Part shown: positions 1 to 9,409 of the stretch, piece by piece | Layout of the letters: the number at the start of each line of letters is the position of its first letter | How positions within the stretch are numbered: position 1 is the stretch's first letter | NCBI GenBank assembly: GCA_051920445.1 | Contig: JBPPLN010000001.1 | Location: forward strand, 1,488,001-1,552,000 | Length of the DNA: 64,000 bases | Reading direction: 5' to 3' | Origin: CAG-177 sp003514385 | GTDB lineage: Bacteria; Bacillota; Clostridia; Oscillospirales; Acutalibacteraceae | Translations under genes and position numbers: made by a program | Notes under the pieces: generated by a model | The model's database searches: none | Seen by the model: only the letters and a program-made list of their open reading frames with translations | What the model was told of the DNA's origin: nothing

Positions 1-1
1 A

Positions 2-2893
2 GGACTCTGGCTCAAGACGATAGAGCGCTCCCGCGAGGGGCTCAGGGCGCAGGAGGATAAAATATCCCTCGCCGCCGCTGACTATGAGCAGGCGGAGCGC
101 GAGCTCGAACAGATATCGGCTCAGATAGAAGAGCTGATGAGCACGGGCAGCGGAATAACCGTGCAGATAGAAGAACTGCGAACGAAAGCCGCCTCTGACG
201 AAGAGCAGGCGACCGCAGTTGACGGCAGAATCGCCGTCGAGCACAACAACCTCGCGCATAACCGCGAGACGATAGAGCGCATAAAGCGCGACATGGAGGC
301 GGCGACCGCCACCGAGCAGCACCTCGAAGAGCAGATCGACGCCGCCCAAAAAGAAATAGAATCTATAGACGCCGAGATAAAGGGCTGCCAGGCGCAGCTG
401 CTCGAACTGCTCGACAGCACCGGCAAGCTCAAGGAGCAGGAGAGCGCGATAACCGCCGAGCGCGACAGCGCGGAGGCGCAGGCGAAGACCATAAACGAGT
501 CTCTCTCCGCCGCAAAAATCGAACAGAGCACGGCGCGCTCCTCCGCGCAGGAGATAGCCGCGCGCCTCGGCACAGTCGACGAAGTCATCGCTTCGCGCGG
601 CGGACTGCTGGACGCACTCCGTGAGCAGGCCGAAGTCAGCCGCAGAAATCTTGACGCGTGCCTTGAAAATATAGAATCACTTTCAAATTCAATAGACGGC
701 TACTCTATGATAGTCCGTTCGCGCTCCGAAAAGGCGGAGAAGATGCGCCGCGAGCTTGACGCTGCAACGCTCGATATCCACCAGAAGCAGGCGCGCATCA
801 GAATGCTCGAGGATCTCGAAAAGAACATGGAGGGCTATTCAGGCTCCGTTAAAGCGGTCATGCGCGAAGCAAAGCGCGGAACTCTGCGCGGAATCCACGG
901 ACCTGTGTCCCAGCTGATAACCGTTGATGCGAAGTACGCCGCGGCGGTCGAGACGGCTCTCGGCGCCGCCGTGCAGAATATAGTAACCGACGACGAGTCG
1001 GCGGCAAAACGCGCCATAGCCTATCTTAAAGAGAGCCGCGCAGGACGCGCGACTTTCCTGCCGATGACGGCGATAAAGCCGCGCCCGTTCAGGGAGGATG
1101 GACTCGACTCCTGCGCCGGATTCATCGACATGGCGGACAGGCTTCTTCGATGCGACGACGAGTATCTGCCGATAATCAGGAATCTGCTCAGCCACACCGC
1201 CGTTGCGGATAATATCGACAGCGCGATAGCCATCTCCAAGCGCTTCGGCCACAGATTCAAAGTCGTCACGCTCGACGGTCAGGTCATGAATGCGGGCGGC
1301 TCAATGACGGGCGGTTCGCGCGGGCAGAACGCGGGCATACTCAGCCGCGGCAATGATATCGAACAGCTCAAAAAGACCGTCGCGAAGCTTGAAAAAGACC
1401 TCGCCGAGCGGCAGGAGAGATACAAAGAGCTCGCGGGCGAAGTTTCGGCGGCGCAGGCGGAATACGACGGCGTGACGGCGGAGCTCCAGAAAGCGCAGGA
1501 AGAAAAAATCCGCCGCGAGGGCGAACTGCGCATGATAGACGACAAGATAGAAACCGCCGAGTCGGCGCTCAATGACCTCGAAGCGGAGAAGCGCAGCTCC
1601 GCAGAGCGCACCGCAAAGCTCGAAGAGATTCAGACTCAGGCGCAGAAGAAGATAGATGAATTTACCTCTCAGCTCGACTCGGTCAATGAAAAGATAACCG
1701 AAATCGAATCGCGCCGCGATGAACTGCTCAGCACCCGCGAGCAGAACGCGGACAAAGAGAGCAGCATCAACCTCAGCATCCTTGCGTTCAAAAAGGATAT
1801 TCAGGCGCGAGAGGAAGTTATCGAAACGCTCAAACGCCGCAGAAGCTCCCATGAGGGTCATGCCGATGAACTCAAATCGGAGATCGACTCCATAACCGAG
1901 CAGATGACCGCAACGAACGAGCTGATTGAACAGCTCAAAGGCGAGGCGGCATCGCTTCGCGCCGAGGCTCAGCAGAAGAAAGACGAGATATCCTCGCTCG
2001 CTCAGAAGCGAAGCGGCGTCGAGGGCGAGAGCACCAAACTGCGCTCGCAGGAGCGTTCGGTCAGCGACAGGAGAGAGAGACTGTCCGGCGAGCGGGCAAG
2101 GCTCGAAGAACGCCGCGACTCGATGCAGCGCGAGCTTGAAAACGCGCAGAACAAGCTCTATGACGAATATCAGCTCACTCGCCGCGAGGCGGAGGAGCTC
2201 GGAATAGTCATTGAAGACCCGCAAAAAGCGCAGCGCGATCTCAATGATATAAAGAACAAGATAAGAGCCCTCGGCAACGTCAATGTCGGCGCTATCGAGG
2301 AATACAAAGAGGTCTCCGAGCGCTACGAGTTCATGAAAACTCAGATAGACGATGTCGAAAGTTCGCGCGCGGAACTTCTTACGCTCATAGGCGACCTGAC
2401 CGGCAAGATGTCGGAGCGGTTCAGGGAGCAGTTCGACCGCATAAATACTATCTTCGGTCAGACATTCTCGGAGCTGTTCGGCGGCGGCAAGGCGGAACTT
2501 ATTCTTGAGAATCCGCTCGATGTACTCGAATGTGCCATTGAGATAAAGGTTCAGCCCCCGGGCAAGAATGTTCAGAATATCGACCTGCTCTCGGGCGGCG
2601 AAAAGGGACTTGCGGCAATCGCGCTGCTGTTCTCTATCCTCAAGGTCACTCCCGCGCCGTTCTGCTTCTTCGACGAGGTCGAAGCGGCGCTTGATGATGT
2701 CAACGTCACGCGCTACGCACAGTATGCGCGCCGCATGACGAAGAACACGCAGTTCATCCTCATCACGCACAGACGCGGCACGATGGAGGAGGCGGATGTC
2801 CTCTACGGAGTCACGATGCAGGAGGACGGAGTGTCCAAGCTGCTCGAGCTCAAGACCGCCGAGATGGCAAAGAAGCTCGGATTGACACAGTGA
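2..2893 (+). CDS. smc: Chromosome segregation protein SMC, 3' part
   Basis: The reading frame is open from the first bases of the window, so the N-terminal Walker A head and the start lie outside. About 963 residues are visible. They comprise a long, charged coiled coil rich in Glu, Arg, Ala and Gln; a hinge at roughly nt 830-1310 (sequence ending VMNAGGSMTGGS); a second coiled coil; and the C-terminal head with the ABC signature LSGGEKG near nt 2587 and Walker B FCFFDEVEAALDD. SMC dimers, with ScpA and ScpB, compact and segregate the chromosome. The head is complete to the usual C-terminus. A terminator follows directly, so no downstream ftsY is co-transcribed here. Confidence 0.96.
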   Translation, partial: GLWLKTIERSREGLRAQEDKISLAAADYEQAERELEQISAQIEELMSTGSGITVQIEELRTKAASDEEQATAVDGRIAVEHNNLAHNRETIERIKRDMEAATATEQHLEEQIDAAQKEIESIDAEIKGCQAQLLELLDSTGKLKEQESAITAERDSAEAQAKTINESLSAAKIEQSTARSSAQEIAARLGTVDEVIASRGGLLDALREQAEVSRRNLDACLENIESLSNSIDGYSMIVRSRSEKAEKMRRELDAATLDIHQKQARIRMLEDLEKNMEGYSGSVKAVMREAKRGTLRGIHGPVSQLITVDAKYAAAVETALGAAVQNIVTDDESAAKRAIAYLKESRAGRATFLPMTAIKPRPFREDGLDSCAGFIDMADRLLRCDDEYLPIIRNLLSHTAVADNIDSAIAISKRFGHRFKVVTLDGQVMNAGGSMTGGSRGQNAGILSRGNDIEQLKKTVAKLEKDLAERQERYKELAGEVSAAQAEYDGVTAELQKAQEEKIRREGELRMIDDKIETAESALNDLEAEKRSSAERTAKLEEIQTQAQKKIDEFTSQLDSVNEKITEIESRRDELLSTREQNADKESSINLSILAFKKDIQAREEVIETLKRRRSSHEGHADELKSEIDSITEQMTATNELIEQLKGEAASLRAEAQQKKDEISSLAQKRSGVEGESTKLRSQERSVSDRRERLSGERARLEERRDSMQRELENAQNKLYDEYQLTRREAEELGIVIEDPQKAQRDLNDIKNKIRALGNVNVGAIEEYKEVSERYEFMKTQIDDVESSRAELLTLIGDLTGKMSERFREQFDRINTIFGQTFSELFGGGKAELILENPLDVLECAIEIKVQPPGKNVQNIDLLSGGEKGLAAIALLFSILKVTPAPFCFFDEVEAALDDVNVTRYAQYARRMTKNTQFILITHRRGTMEEADVLYGVTMQEDGVSKLLELKTAEMAKKLGLTQ

Positions 2894-2904
2894 TACATAT
2901 GATA

Positions 2905-2928
2905 AAGCCCCGGAGTTTTCCGGGGCTT
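2905..2928 (+). terminator. Terminator after smc
   Basis: A perfect GC-rich stem (AAGCCCCGGA / TCCGGGGCTT) with a four-base loop lies 12 bases after the smc stop. The T tract is short. Confidence 0.75.
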
Positions 2929-2984
2929 CGTTATTGCAGATGTTGCTGATTGGCAAGCGCAATAATATTACAAATCAACACAAT

Positions 2985-3245
2985 ATTGCAGGGGCGGATA
3001 TTATCCGCCCGCGAAATTCGCACGATTTTATTGGCACGCAGCTTGCAGGGTGCGGCGACCCGACGCACCTATGCCGCGTAAGCGGCACGAAATTTTCGCA
3101 AAAGTTTATCTTACCGACCGTAGGGGCGAACTTCGTTCGCCTAAATTTTCTGTGGTTTTCGGACAACGCACTTCGTATAGACAGCCCTTGCGGCTGTCTG
3201 TTATCGGCGATAGCCGATAAAATTCAAATTGATGATAACTTGTTT
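2985..3245. repeat. Non-coding intergenic repeat block
   Basis: The gap between smc and the reverse operon holds no credible gene. It contains a block starting GGGGCGGATAT, with GC-rich inverted repeats such as GCCGCG-TAA-GCGGC, GGCGAAC-TT-CGTTCGCC, GACAGCC-CTTGC-GGCTGTC and TATCGGC-GA-TAGCCGATA. A diverged relative of the first 110 bases occurs at about 50705-50800 (see there), so this is a dispersed repeat family. Short open frames across it are coincidental. Confidence 0.6.
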
Positions 3246-3250
3246 TGCCG

Positions 3251-3287
3251 AAAAAAGGGAGCCGGAAATCCGACTCCCTCGTTTTTT
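3251..3287 (-). terminator. Terminator of the gltX-glnS operon
   Basis: The stem GGGAGCCGG / CCGACTCCC is flanked by A6 on the left and T6 on the right. It therefore works on the minus strand, after the 3286-3900 gene, and could also act on the plus strand. It overlaps the end of that gene. Confidence 0.8.
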
Positions 3288-3900
3288 ATTTTTTCTTTGC
3301 GTGCTTGGCTTTCTTCTTCGGCTGTTCTTCGCCGAGGTCGATTACGATAAACGCGACGTTCCAGATGAGTATCGCAAAAAACAAAACCGTCATCACCGCC
3401 GGCGCCGTGCTCATCGTGACGAGCACTATCTTGCCGAATAGATTCATGAACGACATGTCGGTCAGCGAGCCGAGGGTCAGCTTGCCCGCGTCGACGGCGG
3501 CCGCGATATCCGAAAATGCTATTTTCATGCCGATGAGGCACAAAATGCCTGCCGCGCCGAGTGTGGCGGTCGTCTTTCTCGAATTGGTCGCCGCGGCAAC
3601 AATGATAATGGCGAGCGCGATGAGCAGGGCGAGCGCGAAGCAAACGGCAAAGGCTATGAAGTTGCCCTTGAATTTAAGCAGTACCTCGGGAATCTCGGAC
3701 ATATTATCCTTGTTAAAAACACCGGCAAAAAGACCGTCTCCCGTGAAAAGCTCGACGATGCGCTTTATGCTCAGCGCCTCTACGATATTCGAGTCATAGA
3801 GGTTTGCGTGCGCATAGACGGTGATTATATCCGTGAAATATGCGACGGGAAAAATTGCCGCCGCGAGCAGCGCAGTCACTATCCTGTTGAGAGCCTTCAT
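3286..3900 (-). CDS. Hypothetical four-helix membrane protein
   Basis: The product is 204 residues long and I do not recognise the family. There is a hydrophobic N-terminal segment (residues about 5-25) that could be a signal anchor, then three more hydrophobic segments near 83-105, 115-135 and 160-190. The lysine-rich tail ends in KKKAKHAKKK, suggesting a cytoplasmic C-terminus. The start lies 23 bases after the glnS stop with a modest AAAGG ribosome site, so it is probably the last gene of the gltX-glnS transcript. No enzyme motif is visible. Confidence 0.7.
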   Translation of the reverse strand: MKALNRIVTALLAAAIFPVAYFTDIITVYAHANLYDSNIVEALSIKRIVELFTGDGLFAGVFNKDNMSEIPEVLLKFKGNFIAFAVCFALALLIALAIIIVAAATNSRKTTATLGAAGILCLIGMKIAFSDIAAAVDAGKLTLGSLTDMSFMNLFGKIVLVTMSTAPAVMTVLFFAILIWNVAFIVIDLGEEQPKKKAKHAKKK

Positions 3901-3923
3901 GCTGACCGACCTTTCTTACTTGT

Positions 3924-5597
3924 TTATTTCTTCTTTTTGTCCCATGAGGAGTTGAGCGCAACGGTGCGGTTTATGATAAGATTGCCCGGAGTGCTGTCCT
4001 TGTCGACGCAGAAGTAGCCCTGGCGCATGAACTGGAATGTGTCGCCCGGCTTTGCGTCGCGGAGTCCGCCCTCGAGCAGGCACCCGTCGATAATTTTGAG
4101 CGAATCGGGGTTGATGTTCTGAAGATAGTCGCCGTTTCCGTCCTCGCCTGCGGGGTTCTCGGTGTTGAACAGGCGGTCATAGAGGCGCACCTGAGCTTTC
4201 ACGTTGTCCGCCGCGCTGACCCAGTGCAGGGTGCCGCGAACCTTTCTGCCGTCGGGCGTCTCGCCGCCGCGGCTCTCGGGGTCGTAGGTGCAGTGCAGGC
4301 AGGTGACTTCGCCGTTTTCATCGGTATCATATGAGTTGCAGGTCACATAATATGCGCTCTTGAGACGCACTTCGTTGCCGGGGAAGAGTCTGAAATATTT
4401 CTTCACGGGCTCAGCCATGAAGTCCTCGCGCTCAACATAGAGCTCGCGGGAGAATGTGACCTTGCGGCGGCCGAGCTCGGGCTTGTCGGGATTTATCTCG
4501 ACCTCTATCTCCTCGGTCTTGCCCTCGGGGTAGTTGTCGATAACGAGCTTGAGCGGATTGAGAACCGCCATGGCGCGCGGAGCGTTCTGATTGAGATTGT
4601 CTCTGACGCACGCTTCGAGCAGACCGTAGTCAACCACGCTGTATGCCTTCGCAACGCCGACGCGGCTTATGAAATCGCGTATCGCGGCGGCGGGATAGCC
4701 CCTGCGGCGCATACCGCAGAGAGTGACCATTCTCGGGTCGTCCCAGCCGTTGACAACGCCGGTCTGAACCATTTCGAGGCACTTTCTCTTGCTCGTCACG
4801 CAGTAGTTGAGATTAAGGCGCGCGAACTCGATCTGGCGCGGCGGCTCTTCAAAGCCGATAGCGTCGATGAACCAGTTGTAGAGCGGTCTGTGGTTCTCGA
4901 ACTCGAGCGAGCACAGGGAATATGTGACCTTCTCCGCAGCGTCGGAGAGGGGATGGGCAAAGTCATACATCGGATAGACGCACCACTTGTCGCCCGTCTG
5001 ATGGTGTGAGACGTGCGCGATTCTGTAGATGACCGGGTCGCGCATATTGATGTTCGGGCTCGCCATGTCTATCTTGGCGCGCAGAACTTTTTCGCCGTTT
5101 GCAAACTCGCCCTCGGTCATTCGGCGGAAGAGGTCGAGATTCTCTTCAACCGAGCGGTCGCGGTAGGGGCTGTTTTTGCCGGGTTCTGTAAGAGTACCGC
5201 GGTATTCGCGTATTTCCTCGGGCGACAGGTCGCAGACATACGCCTTGCCCTCTTTGATGAGCTTTATCGCGCACTCATAGAGAAAATCGAAATAGCTCGA
5301 TGCATAGTAGACCTCGTTCCATTTGTAGCCGAGCCACTCAATGTCCTCTTTTATCGCGTCGACATATTCGACATCCTCTTTCGAGGGATTCGTGTCGTCA
5401 AGACGGAGATTGCACACTCCGCCGTATTTTTCCGCGATGCTGAAGTCGATGCATATTGCCTTTGCGTGACCGATGTGCAGATAGCCGTTGGGCTCCGGAG
5501 GGAATCTCGTCTGCACGCGGGTGTTGACCCCGTTTGCAAGATCCTCGTCTATAAAATCAGTGATAAAATTTGAATTGAGATTGGTGCTGTCCGCCAT
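3924..5597 (-). CDS. glnS: Glutaminyl-tRNA synthetase
   Basis: The 557-residue protein charges tRNA-Gln with glutamine in the cytoplasm. The class I signature is present as PPEPNGYLHIGHAKAI near residue 33, and the second signature as VTSKRK near residue 270 (VMSKR in most homologues, so Thr replaces Met). The C-terminal beta-barrel anticodon domain is complete (HWVSA near residue 445). The ATG directly abuts the gltX stop, and its AGGAGG site lies inside the end of gltX, so the two are translationally coupled. Many Clostridia make Gln-tRNA by amidation with GatCAB, so a GlnRS beside GluRS points to direct charging. Confidence 0.95.
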   Translation of the reverse strand: MADSTNLNSNFITDFIDEDLANGVNTRVQTRFPPEPNGYLHIGHAKAICIDFSIAEKYGGVCNLRLDDTNPSKEDVEYVDAIKEDIEWLGYKWNEVYYASSYFDFLYECAIKLIKEGKAYVCDLSPEEIREYRGTLTEPGKNSPYRDRSVEENLDLFRRMTEGEFANGEKVLRAKIDMASPNINMRDPVIYRIAHVSHHQTGDKWCVYPMYDFAHPLSDAAEKVTYSLCSLEFENHRPLYNWFIDAIGFEEPPRQIEFARLNLNYCVTSKRKCLEMVQTGVVNGWDDPRMVTLCGMRRRGYPAAAIRDFISRVGVAKAYSVVDYGLLEACVRDNLNQNAPRAMAVLNPLKLVIDNYPEGKTEEIEVEINPDKPELGRRKVTFSRELYVEREDFMAEPVKKYFRLFPGNEVRLKSAYYVTCNSYDTDENGEVTCLHCTYDPESRGGETPDGRKVRGTLHWVSAADNVKAQVRLYDRLFNTENPAGEDGNGDYLQNINPDSLKIIDGCLLEGGLRDAKPGDTFQFMRQGYFCVDKDSTPGNLIINRTVALNSSWDKKKK

Positions 5598-7271
5598 TTA
5601 GTTCTCCTCCTTGTAGTGTGCGAGCGCCGCAGCGAGTCTCGCTCTGACTCTGTCCTCGCCGAGCAGCCTGATTATCGAATGAAGATCGGGCGTGTTGCGG
5701 CGCGAAGTCACCGCGATTCTGATAACGGTCGAAAGATCGCCGACATGACCCTTGAACGCCGTGGGATCTTTCTTGTATTCCTTGACGTTGGGCGTGTAGC
5801 CGAGCGGCTCGCACATCGCCTTGATGCGCGCAAACCATGCGTCCTTGTCGTCGTTTATGTCAAACTCGCCGATGTATTTTTGAAGTATCGCCGCCGCATC
5901 GCCTGCGCTGATATTCTCAGGCAGGGTGTAGTCGGGGGTGTAGATTTCATCGTAGAAATACGAGACGAAGTCCTTGACCTGCTCCCAGTTTGCGATATCC
6001 TTTCGCGGCTTCGGGCAGTCGCGGTCTATCGAGAATATGCCGCGCGCAAAATCGCGGTTAGAGTCGAGAAGCTTGTAGAGCTCCTCGTCATATTCTTTCG
6101 CCCAGTTCAGTATATTGCCGAGCACCTCGTCCGCCGTCATGTGCGAAATAATATTCTTGCTCACATCGTTGAGCTTCGCCATGTCAAACAGGCATCCGCT
6201 CACGCTCATCTTCTTGAGATTGAACGGGAACTTCCAGCAGTCCTCTGTGGGATTCGCCCTGCGCCAGTCTTCGAAGTTCGAGTTGAGCAGCGTCATGATA
6301 TATTCGATAACGCTCTCCTTGGGATAGCCCTGCTCGACAAAATAGCTGACCGCCGCCTCGGGATCCTTTCTCTTCGAGAGCTTGCGCTTTGCGCCCGTCT
6401 CCTCGTCTATCTTCATGACCTGCGGAGTGTGCGCGTATTTCGGCACTCTGTAGCCGCACGCCTTGAACAGCGCGATGTGCTTCGGGACGGAGGATATCCA
6501 CTCCTCGCCGCGAATAACGTGCGTCGTGCGCATGAAGTGGTCGTCGCAGACGTGCGCAAAGTGATAGGTCGGCACGCCGTCGCTCTTCAAAAGCACCTCG
6601 TCGATTATATTCTCCGGCATCTCAATTTTGCCGCGGATCATGTCGTCAAAGACAATTCTCTTGTTCTCGTCGCCCTCGGAGCGGAAGCGAAGAACATAGG
6701 GCTCGCCCGCTTCGATGCGTCTCTTCTGCTCGTCAAAGCTCAGGTCGCGGCACTTCGCCCATTTGCCGAAATATCCGGTTATCGCCGCGCCGCCGTTTTC
6801 CTGCTCTTCGCGGATAGCGGCGAGCTCGTCCGCAGTGCAGAAGCAGGGGTATGCCTTGCCCTCCTGCACAAGACGCTTGGCGACCGCATGGTAAATTTCA
6901 ACGCGCTTGCTCTGGGTATAAGGACCGTAAGCGCCCTTCTCCGTGTCGAATCCGGTCACGCCCTCATCAAATTCGAGACCGAAATTTTTGAATCCGTTGA
7001 TTATCGCGGACACGCCGTCGGCGACCTCGCGCTTCTTGTCCGTGTCCTCGATTCTCAGATAAGTAAGTCCGCCGCTGACTCTCGCCGTAAGAAAATCGAC
7101 GAGCGCGCCGAACAGGCCGCCTATATGGAGATACCCCGTCGGACTCGGTGAGAATCGGGTCACGCGCGCGCCCTCGGGCAGCTCGCGCGGGGGAAATCTC
7201 AGCTCGCAGTCCTCCGGCGTCAGCCCGTTTGAGCCGAACAGGAGATCGACGAGTCTTTCGTTATCAGTCAT
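5598..7271 (-). CDS. gltX: Glutamyl-tRNA synthetase
   Basis: This is a 557-residue class I synthetase that charges tRNA-Glu. The HIGH-type motif is FSPSPTGYLHIGG near residue 40, followed by YLRIEDTD, and the second motif is KLSKRKDPEA near residue 300. The protein is longer than the common bacterial enzyme of about 480 residues but matches the longer clostridial form. It is the first gene of the operon gltX-glnS-membrane protein; the next start is directly adjacent. Upstream, 7272-7410 is AT-rich and should carry its promoter, but I see no clear T-box leader there. Confidence 0.93.
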   Translation of the reverse strand: MTDNERLVDLLFGSNGLTPEDCELRFPPRELPEGARVTRFSPSPTGYLHIGGLFGALVDFLTARVSGGLTYLRIEDTDKKREVADGVSAIINGFKNFGLEFDEGVTGFDTEKGAYGPYTQSKRVEIYHAVAKRLVQEGKAYPCFCTADELAAIREEQENGGAAITGYFGKWAKCRDLSFDEQKRRIEAGEPYVLRFRSEGDENKRIVFDDMIRGKIEMPENIIDEVLLKSDGVPTYHFAHVCDDHFMRTTHVIRGEEWISSVPKHIALFKACGYRVPKYAHTPQVMKIDEETGAKRKLSKRKDPEAAVSYFVEQGYPKESVIEYIMTLLNSNFEDWRRANPTEDCWKFPFNLKKMSVSGCLFDMAKLNDVSKNIISHMTADEVLGNILNWAKEYDEELYKLLDSNRDFARGIFSIDRDCPKPRKDIANWEQVKDFVSYFYDEIYTPDYTLPENISAGDAAAILQKYIGEFDINDDKDAWFARIKAMCEPLGYTPNVKEYKKDPTAFKGHVGDLSTVIRIAVTSRRNTPDLHSIIRLLGEDRVRARLAAALAHYKEEN

Positions 7272-7410
7272 TAAACCGCACTCCGTTTCTGTAGGTAAAT
7301 ATATACACTATATTATTGCAGAAAAACGCCCGTCAATCAAGAGCCAAAGAACAATTTCTCAAATCAAAAGAGGTTAATCGATAAAAATTTCATAAATCTT
7401 TAATTTTCCA

Positions 7411-7439
7411 TTGATTTTTGCACTCTTTTATTTTATAAT
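7411..7439 (+). promoter_or_regulatory. Promoter of lipoprotein gene 7550
   Basis: TTGATT and TATAAT are separated by 17 bases, in an AT-rich stretch, about 110 bases before the start codon. Confidence 0.75.
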
Positions 7440-7549
7440 GAATACGACCGCGCAAGCAGTGAATTGATTTTTCGTGCTCATTCGCTCGGGAGAGAAAACC
7501 GCAAAAAAAGCGCGACTGAATGAAGATTTCATATTCGGAGGTAACAGAA

Positions 7550-8497
7550 ATGACAAAGAAGATCATAGCTCTTGTCCTTGCTCTCTGCTTCGTTTTTGCT
7601 TTTGCAGCCTGCAAGAAGGATAAGGACAACGGCGACACAACCACAGGCGAGCCCAACACTTCCGCAAACGGCGAGACGATTGCAAACGACGAGTCCAGCG
7701 AAGCTGAGTCCGTCAGCGGCGACGAGTCCACCGAGGCTCAGACCGACGCTTCCGGCAACACTGTTGCTCCCGCGACCGAGAAGAACACTCAGGGCAGCGG
7801 CAGCCAGGGCGGCAACCATGGCGGCAGCACCACTGCTTCCAAGCCCGCGACAAAGGCTGAGATAGTTGCGTATTTCAACAAGGCCATTAACGGCGTTAAG
7901 CCCAGTGCGAAGAGCGTTACAAGAGTTTCTGAGACGAACTACAGAAGCGGCAAAATCACCGGAGTGCCCTCCATCGTCGATAAGCTTGTCGGCGGTATAG
8001 ACAGCTTTGTTGACGGTCAGCTCAAGAAGAACAGCAAGGGCTCCGAAACATTCTCCAATTCTGCGGCTATAAAGGCTAACTTCCCTGTTGAGAACGAGTC
8101 CTGGTCGAGCAAGCTTACTGCGAATGATGTCGCAAGCGCAACTTGCACCGAGGCGGGCGGAGTTTACACCATTACTATAAAGACGGTTGCCGACAAGGCT
8201 TCCTCCAACGTTCATCACGGCTCGGGTCATGCCCCGAAGGTTTTCAGCGTGGTTCTCCCGTCTGTTATCAACGATCAGTTTAGCGGCGGCGTGCTTAAGT
8301 CTGTCGCTAAAGCCTTTAAAATCGGCACCGCTCAGATGGAGTATCCCTCCGGCACAGTTACCGTTAAGGTTGACGCTAAGACCAGCCGTGTTATCAATGC
8401 TACATATGATGCCAAATGGACAATTCACCTTCCTCTTGGCGACGAAATGGTAGTGCTTCCTTTCGGCACAAAGACCATTTACAACATCGCTTACTAA
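7550..8497 (+). CDS. Secreted lipoprotein, family copy 1
   Basis: The 315-residue product starts MTKKIIALVLALCFVFAFAAC, giving a lipobox FAAC with Cys21 as the lipidation site. An earlier in-frame ATG at 7520 is rejected because GGAGG sits just before 7550. A Thr/Ser/Glu-rich linker (to about residue 95) is followed by a globular domain beginning AEIVAYFNKAINGVKPSAKSV. That domain closely resembles the one at 34376 and more distantly those at 9410 and 10512. The product is presumably anchored on the outer face of the membrane. I do not recognise a named domain and assign no function. Confidence 0.85.
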   Translation: MTKKIIALVLALCFVFAFAACKKDKDNGDTTTGEPNTSANGETIANDESSEAESVSGDESTEAQTDASGNTVAPATEKNTQGSGSQGGNHGGSTTASKPATKAEIVAYFNKAINGVKPSAKSVTRVSETNYRSGKITGVPSIVDKLVGGIDSFVDGQLKKNSKGSETFSNSAAIKANFPVENESWSSKLTANDVASATCTEAGGVYTITIKTVADKASSNVHHGSGHAPKVFSVVLPSVINDQFSGGVLKSVAKAFKIGTAQMEYPSGTVTVKVDAKTSRVINATYDAKWTIHLPLGDEMVVLPFGTKTIYNIAY

Positions 8498-8513
8498 TTA
8501 AACAAAATGACTG

Positions 8514-8542
8514 TTTTGAGGCAGGAGTTTCCTGCCTCAAAA
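8514..8542 (+). terminator. Perfect hairpin after lipoprotein copy 1
   Basis: TTTTGAGGCAGG and CCTGCCTCAAAA flank a five-base loop. There is no strong T tract beyond the stem's own A/T ends, so termination may be partial and allow reading into pduL, for which I see no separate strong promoter. Confidence 0.65.
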
Positions 8543-8584
8543 TGCATTTACAAACATATCAAGTGAAAAAGAAGGATATTTAAA

Positions 8585-9160
8585 ATGGAAAAGAAAGTTC
8601 TTGTTGAAACTTCCGCGCGCCATGTACATGTCACCAGAGAAGCTCTTGATATCCTCTTCGGCGAGGGCTATGAGCTGACCGTCAAGAAGGAGCTCTCTCA
8701 GCCCGGCCAGTTCGCGAGCAACGAGCGTGTTGCCGTTGTCGGACCGAAGGGCAGCTTCCCGGCAGTCTCTATTCTCGGCCCCGTGCGTCCCGAGAATCAG
8801 GTTGAGATTTCGCTCACCGACGCCCGTTCGATAGGCGTGACTGCTCCTGTCAGAGAGAGCGGCGACGTTGCGGGCAGCGGCGCCTGCAAGCTTGTCGGCC
8901 CCAAGGGCGAAATAGAGCTTGAGTGCGGCGTTATCGCAGCGCAGAGACACATCCACGCAACTCCCGAGGATGCCGAAAAATACGGTCTTCAGGACAAGCA
9001 GATAGTCAGCGTCAAGATCGACTCCAACGGCCGTTCGCTCGTTTTCGGCGATGTCGTCGTCAGAGTCAGCCCGAAGTATGCGCTGGCAATGCACATCGAT
9101 ACCGATGAGTCCAACGCCGCAGGCGCAACTCCCGGTCTCATGGGCGAGATACTTGCGTAA
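8585..9160 (+). CDS. pduL: PduL-type phosphate acyltransferase
   Basis: The 191-residue protein has the two PduL repeats with the metal-binding histidines: SARHVHV near residue 11 and AQRHIHAT near residue 120, and ends with the typical HIDTDESNAA. PduL enzymes interconvert an acyl-CoA (propionyl- or acetyl-CoA) and acyl phosphate, and are unrelated to Pta. There is no N-terminal encapsulation peptide and no microcompartment shell gene nearby, so a cytoplasmic role in acetate or propionate formation with substrate-level ATP gain is likely. Start by ATG with a weak AAGGAT site. Confidence 0.92.
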   Translation: MEKKVLVETSARHVHVTREALDILFGEGYELTVKKELSQPGQFASNERVAVVGPKGSFPAVSILGPVRPENQVEISLTDARSIGVTAPVRESGDVAGSGACKLVGPKGEIELECGVIAAQRHIHATPEDAEKYGLQDKQIVSVKIDSNGRSLVFGDVVVRVSPKYALAMHIDTDESNAAGATPGLMGEILA

Positions 9161-9177
9161 CAAAAAAACGAAATTCA

Positions 9178-9208
9178 GTCCTCTGCACTCTGAGTGCGGA
9201 GGGCTTTT
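9178..9208 (+). terminator. Terminator after pduL
   Basis: An imperfect stem of CCTCTGCACTC with GTGCGGAGG is followed by a short T run. Confidence 0.65.
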
Positions 9209-9350
9209 CGCTTGAGGTCATATAATTTCAATTTTATCGGGACAACCATGGGCCGCCAAAATCAAAACACTTTTCCCCGATGTGTTTCACTAATGACGCA
9301 TTTACACAATTTGGACTACCCCCGTTAAACGAATTTTTATCTTTTGTCTA

Positions 9351-9379
9351 TTGACTGATTGGAACAACGATTATACAAT
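9351..9379 (+). promoter_or_regulatory. Promoter of lipoprotein gene 9410
   Basis: TTGACT and TACAAT are spaced 17 bases apart, about 30 bases before the start codon, giving a short leader with an AAGGAG site. Confidence 0.75.
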
Positions 9380-9409
9380 TATATATAAATCAATAAGGAG
9401 TGAAATAAG

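Noticed and set aside
1301..2962. Long open frame (about 550 codons) antisense to smc
   Set aside because: It is the mirror of a GC-rich coiled-coil gene with clear SMC motifs; its composition is Leu/Arg-rich and no motif or ribosome site supports it.
2934..3350. Open frame over the smc downstream region
   Set aside because: It covers the intergenic repeat block and a terminator and overlaps the opposite-strand gene; no ribosome site.
7272..7410. T-box leader for gltX
   Set aside because: I looked for the T-box bulge (TGGNACCGCG-like) and an antiterminator on the minus strand and did not see them.
8585..9160. pduL as part of a bacterial microcompartment
   Set aside because: No shell proteins, no encapsulation peptide and no aldehyde dehydrogenase are nearby.
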